A program made the position numbers and the translations under genes. Positions 61,473-64,000 of a stretch of DNA of 64,000 bases are shown piece by piece. Position 1 is the first letter of the stretch, and every line of letters starts with the position of its first letter. Source of the stretch: G963676795 sp963677215 (GTDB lineage: Bacteria; Desulfobacterota; Desulfuromonadia; Desulfuromonadales; Geopsychrobacteraceae). The DNA lies in the NCBI GenBank assembly GCA_963677215.1, contig OY781919.1:3410001-3474000 (forward strand), in the 5' to 3' direction. The notes under the pieces are model-generated. The model saw nothing but the letters and a program-made list of their open reading frames with translations, was not told where the DNA came from and searched no databases.

Positions 61473-62765
61473 TCATATCGCTTTGACAGCGACGCGGTGA
61501 CAGGCATTATTCAGATAACCACGTGGATTCCAGCCTGGAACGACCATCGGTTGCATCGTGCCGTTCATATCTGTTGCTCGCGCCCAGATCTCATAGTAGC
61601 CTGCCTGCGGAAAGCTAACCCTGGCCGACCAATCCTGCCAAGCCAGCCGGTTTCGCGGTGCTTTCAAGCTACAGAACTGCCAGGTCGCACCGAAGTCGAT
61701 GGAGATTTCCATCGACTTGACCGCCAGATCGCCGGCCCAGGCATGGCCGCGAACCTCGACATCCTGCCCCAGGGGGGCAAGACTGCCGGAACGCGGGAAA
61801 GTAATGATCGACTTGACCGGCATCGATTCAATAACCTTCATATCAGATTCCGGAACCTTGGTTCCGGGGGCGACCGGATAAGCCGGAACGCGGTAGGACA
61901 TACCCGTCATCTTGGGACCGTCATGCTCGACATTGCGGATAACGATACGATTCAGCCATTTGCCGCAGGTTGATGCCGGCCAACCTCCGGTAATCAGGCG
62001 CAGCGGATAGCCATGCAGGACCGGAATATCTTTGCCGTTCATCGCCCAGGCGATCAGAGATTCATGTTCCATGGCTTTGGCGATGGGCACACCGCGAGAA
62101 ATGACAACCTTTTTCGGATCGCCGCTGAGATGGATATCTGCACCGTAATAACCGATGTAGACTGCGTCTTTTTTGATACCAACATATTCAAGCACGTCAC
62201 GCAGACGTACACCTGTCCATTCGGCACAGGAAATGGCTCCGACCTTCCACTGGTTCCCCTTGGCAGGCGGATTGAATTCCGAGCGGCCATTGCCACCGCA
62301 CTCAAGCTGAATCTGATAGGTAAATGTCTCGAAGCGCTTTTTCAACTCATCGATGGTAAAGGTCACCGAACGCTCTGCAGATTCCCCCTCGATGGTCAGG
62401 GTCCAGTTTTTGGCATCCATCTTGGTCGGCACCAACCCGTTGTTACGGACAAACATCTTTTCATAGGGGGTGATACTCTCATCGAGAAAATGAGGAGGAG
62501 GCTCCGCATTGAGCGGTTTATCATTCAAAACAATCATTTCCGGGATTTTTCCCTCGATTTTCGGCATCTCGGCGGCGTTGGCTTCGCCGACGAGTTGCAT
62601 CCCTTCAGGCAGAAGCTTGCTGAAAGGGATCTGCATCCCTACGGCTGCAGCCACTGCCGTAACGCTCGTTGTTCGAATGAATGAACGTCTACTTACACCT
62701 TGATTGTTTTCGGTTTGTTCAGAATGATCGGTCTGGGGATTCGTGGGATCTTGTTCTTTTTTCAT
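61473..62765 (-). CDS. Tat-exported molybdenum sulfite dehydrogenase, SorA/SoxC-like
   Basis: 430 residues. A twin-arginine signal (S-R26-R27-S-F-I) precedes an oxidoreductase molybdopterin-binding domain with the Mo-ligand C156 in QLECGGNGRS, and a C-terminal dimerisation domain (about 300-425). GGGAGA lies before the ATG. Members oxidise sulfite to sulfate, but some use other substrates. With the cytochrome downstream it forms a periplasmic dehydrogenase. Confidence 0.88.
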   Translation of the reverse strand: MKKEQDPTNPQTDHSEQTENNQGVSRRSFIRTTSVTAVAAAVGMQIPFSKLLPEGMQLVGEANAAEMPKIEGKIPEMIVLNDKPLNAEPPPHFLDESITPYEKMFVRNNGLVPTKMDAKNWTLTIEGESAERSVTFTIDELKKRFETFTYQIQLECGGNGRSEFNPPAKGNQWKVGAISCAEWTGVRLRDVLEYVGIKKDAVYIGYYGADIHLSGDPKKVVISRGVPIAKAMEHESLIAWAMNGKDIPVLHGYPLRLITGGWPASTCGKWLNRIVIRNVEHDGPKMTGMSYRVPAYPVAPGTKVPESDMKVIESMPVKSIITFPRSGSLAPLGQDVEVRGHAWAGDLAVKSMEISIDFGATWQFCSLKAPRNRLAWQDWSARVSFPQAGYYEIWARATDMNGTMQPMVVPGWNPRGYLNNACHRVAVKAI

Positions 62766-62941
62766 AACTCTTCTCCCTGTCCAGATGGAATATCGCTAAC
62801 TGTTCAAATTATAACCGGAGTTTTTCGAGATGCAGCATGAGAAGAGTTATTTTTTACCTTTTCGGTTGGAATTGATTGAGCGGCAGAAGGTATCGAAATA
62901 ATTATCCACCGCAAAAGACAGTCTGGTGAAAACGGAAAGAC

Positions 62942-63835
62942 TCAACAACGTCCGTAGTTTTCAACGATATACTGGTGAAGCATCTGAACTGCGGGAGCCA
63001 TGGTTCTGGCGTTGAGAACCGACAGGCCGATCGTCCTGTATTCGCAGGGCTCAATTGCGCAGATCTCGACCGGATACTGGGTCCCCTTCATCACCAGCTC
63101 AGGCATGATGCAGACCCCCATGCCGCCGGCCACCATGGAGATGGTCGACAGATCATCGACGACGTGACAATTGGAATAGACCTCAATCTGATATTTGGTC
63201 ATGAAGTTCTGAATATCGGCGTCACAACTTTCCCGCTGGGAGACAAAGGAATAGCTCTGCAGTTCCTCCAGCGAGACAACCTCAGACGGTCGGTCACCAC
63301 GAAAGCCTTTCGGGCCGACACAGACCAGAGGATCACGATAAAGAGAGACCATGGGCAGCCCGGCACTGCTCGATGCCGACAGAAAGCCGAGATCGACGAC
63401 ACCATTTTTCAGCCAGCCGGCGACATCATCATAGGTGCCCTGAAATACCTCGATATCAATTTGCGGGAATCTGGACTTGAAGCCGTGGACAATATCAGGA
63501 ACCCAGTTGACACACACGCTGGAGAAGCACCCCAGCTTGACCGTACCACGGCTCAAACCGTTGTACTCGGCAATCACCTGCTGCAGCTGTTCTTCACTGT
63601 TGAGGACAGAATTGATATAGGGGAGTAGCTGTTCACCAAAGCTGGTAAGAGAAACGCCACTCTTGTTGCGGATCAGCAGCCGAGAACCAAGCTCCTTCTC
63701 CATTGAAGAGATGGCATGACTGACCGCTGATGGAGTGAGGTTGAGCAGCTTGGCCGCCGACTGGTAGCTTCCCTGCTCAACCACGGTCTTGAAAACCTGA
63801 TAGGCCAGTAACGTCATCTTCGCCTGTCTGGCCAT
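62942..63835 (-). CDS. LysR-family transcriptional regulator
   Basis: 297 residues: N-terminal winged HTH (about 5-65; GSYQSAAKLLNLTPSAVSHAISSME) and a co-inducer domain (about 92-295). It follows the truncated oxidoreductase gene by 5 bases on the same strand. The target is unknown; the neighbouring sorA operon, downstream in the same direction, is one candidate. Confidence 0.88.
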   Translation of the reverse strand: MARQAKMTLLAYQVFKTVVEQGSYQSAAKLLNLTPSAVSHAISSMEKELGSRLLIRNKSGVSLTSFGEQLLPYINSVLNSEEQLQQVIAEYNGLSRGTVKLGCFSSVCVNWVPDIVHGFKSRFPQIDIEVFQGTYDDVAGWLKNGVVDLGFLSASSSAGLPMVSLYRDPLVCVGPKGFRGDRPSEVVSLEELQSYSFVSQRESCDADIQNFMTKYQIEVYSNCHVVDDLSTISMVAGGMGVCIMPELVMKGTQYPVEICAIEPCEYRTIGLSVLNARTMAPAVQMLHQYIVENYGRC

Positions 63836-63840
63836 CGTCG

Positions 63841-64000
63841 TCAGCTACGTGAACACTTGAAGAGCAGATCGTCCCAGCGGCGATCGACCTCGGCTTGGAA
63901 CTGGGCGAGCAGCTCCTCATTGCCTTTTTTGAAAAGGTGCTTGAAGCGCCCCTGAGGCTTGAGGAAATCCTCGATCGGCAGTTTTTTCTTCGGCTCGTAG
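63841..64000 (-). CDS. C-terminus of a 2-oxoacid:ferredoxin oxidoreductase beta subunit (partial)
   Basis: The last 52 residues before TGA include PIEDFLKPQGRFKHLF and AEVDRRWDDLL, typical of the end of TPP-binding PorB/VorB-like beta subunits. The rest lies beyond the window. Confidence 0.75.
   Translation of the reverse strand, partial: YEPKKKLPIEDFLKPQGRFKHLFKKGNEELLAQFQAEVDRRWDDLLFKCSRS

Noticed and set aside
1..64000. CRISPR arrays, prophage or insertion sequences
   Set aside because: No regularly spaced repeats, transposase, integrase or phage structural genes were found on either strand.

Overview
The window reads as a chromosomal segment of a strictly or mainly anaerobic, Gram-negative deltaproteobacterium of the Desulfuromonas/Geobacter type. 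This is an inference from gene content: several corrinoid-dependent methyltransferases, a ThiC-like 5-hydroxybenzimidazole synthase under a cobalamin riboswitch, indolepyruvate:ferredoxin oxidoreductase, periplasmic c-type cytochromes, a GEMM-type cyclic-dinucleotide riboswitch and an outer-membrane porin. I see no insertion sequence, prophage or CRISPR array. 

Region 1 (1-15.9 kb) is a corrinoid methyltransferase island. Three modules each pair a 210-residue corrinoid protein with a URO-D-family methyltransferase (166-2215, 4942-6936, 7344-9334). An SphA-like outer-membrane protein and an MFS transporter follow module 1. A fourth, divergent URO-D protein (9592-10980) stands without a corrinoid partner. 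Next come a DUF1638 protein on the other strand, a GntR/UTRA regulator overlapping a divergent fourth corrinoid protein, a 2Fe-2S/ASKHA reductive activator and a DUF2284 cysteine-rich protein. The pattern fits methyl transfer from an unknown donor, possibly a methoxylated aromatic. No MtrH-type methyl-THF methyltransferase is present. 

Region 2 (15.9-24.1 kb, minus strand) begins with a MtaA/MtbA-like methyltransferase fused to a thioredoxin domain, preceded by the same palindromic operator (GTCTTATATAAGAC) found in Region 1. Co-directional genes follow for a CobW GTPase, an aquaglyceroporin, an AhpD-like protein and a three-gene ABC importer. Upstream lies bzaF, controlled by a cobalamin riboswitch with an intrinsic terminator, so lower-ligand synthesis for cobamides sits beside cobamide-using enzymes. 

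Region 3 (24.1-40.9 kb) is mostly housekeeping and sensing: an HBM-type chemotaxis receptor, tRNA-Pro, an aryl-pyruvate oxidation operon (iorA-iorB-paaK-ACT-paaK), a Na/Pi transporter with exopolyphosphatase, a cNMP-binding protein, gamma-carbonic anhydrase, an HU/IHF subunit, two tandem XRE-cupin regulators, a hybrid histidine kinase, secG and tRNA-Leu. 

Region 4 (41.2-49.7 kb) has an unrecognised FIST-like protein and then a TRAP-TAXI transporter operon. That operon also holds the full lower pathway from 2-pyrone-4,6-dicarboxylate to pyruvate plus oxaloacetate (LigI, GalB, GalC, GalD homologues) and a TetR regulator, with no ring-cleavage dioxygenase in view. 

Region 5 (49.8-64.0 kb) contains pdxH, a PPi-type phosphofructokinase, a periplasmic flavoprotein plus tetraheme cytochrome reductase pair, hrpB, a PAS-SpoIIE phosphatase, an HDOD-GAF protein, a secreted DsrE-like protein behind a GEMM riboswitch, a SorAB-like sulfite dehydrogenase, a LysR regulator and the truncated C-terminus of a PorB-like 2-oxoacid:ferredoxin oxidoreductase subunit at the window edge. 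All functions are predicted from sequence alone.
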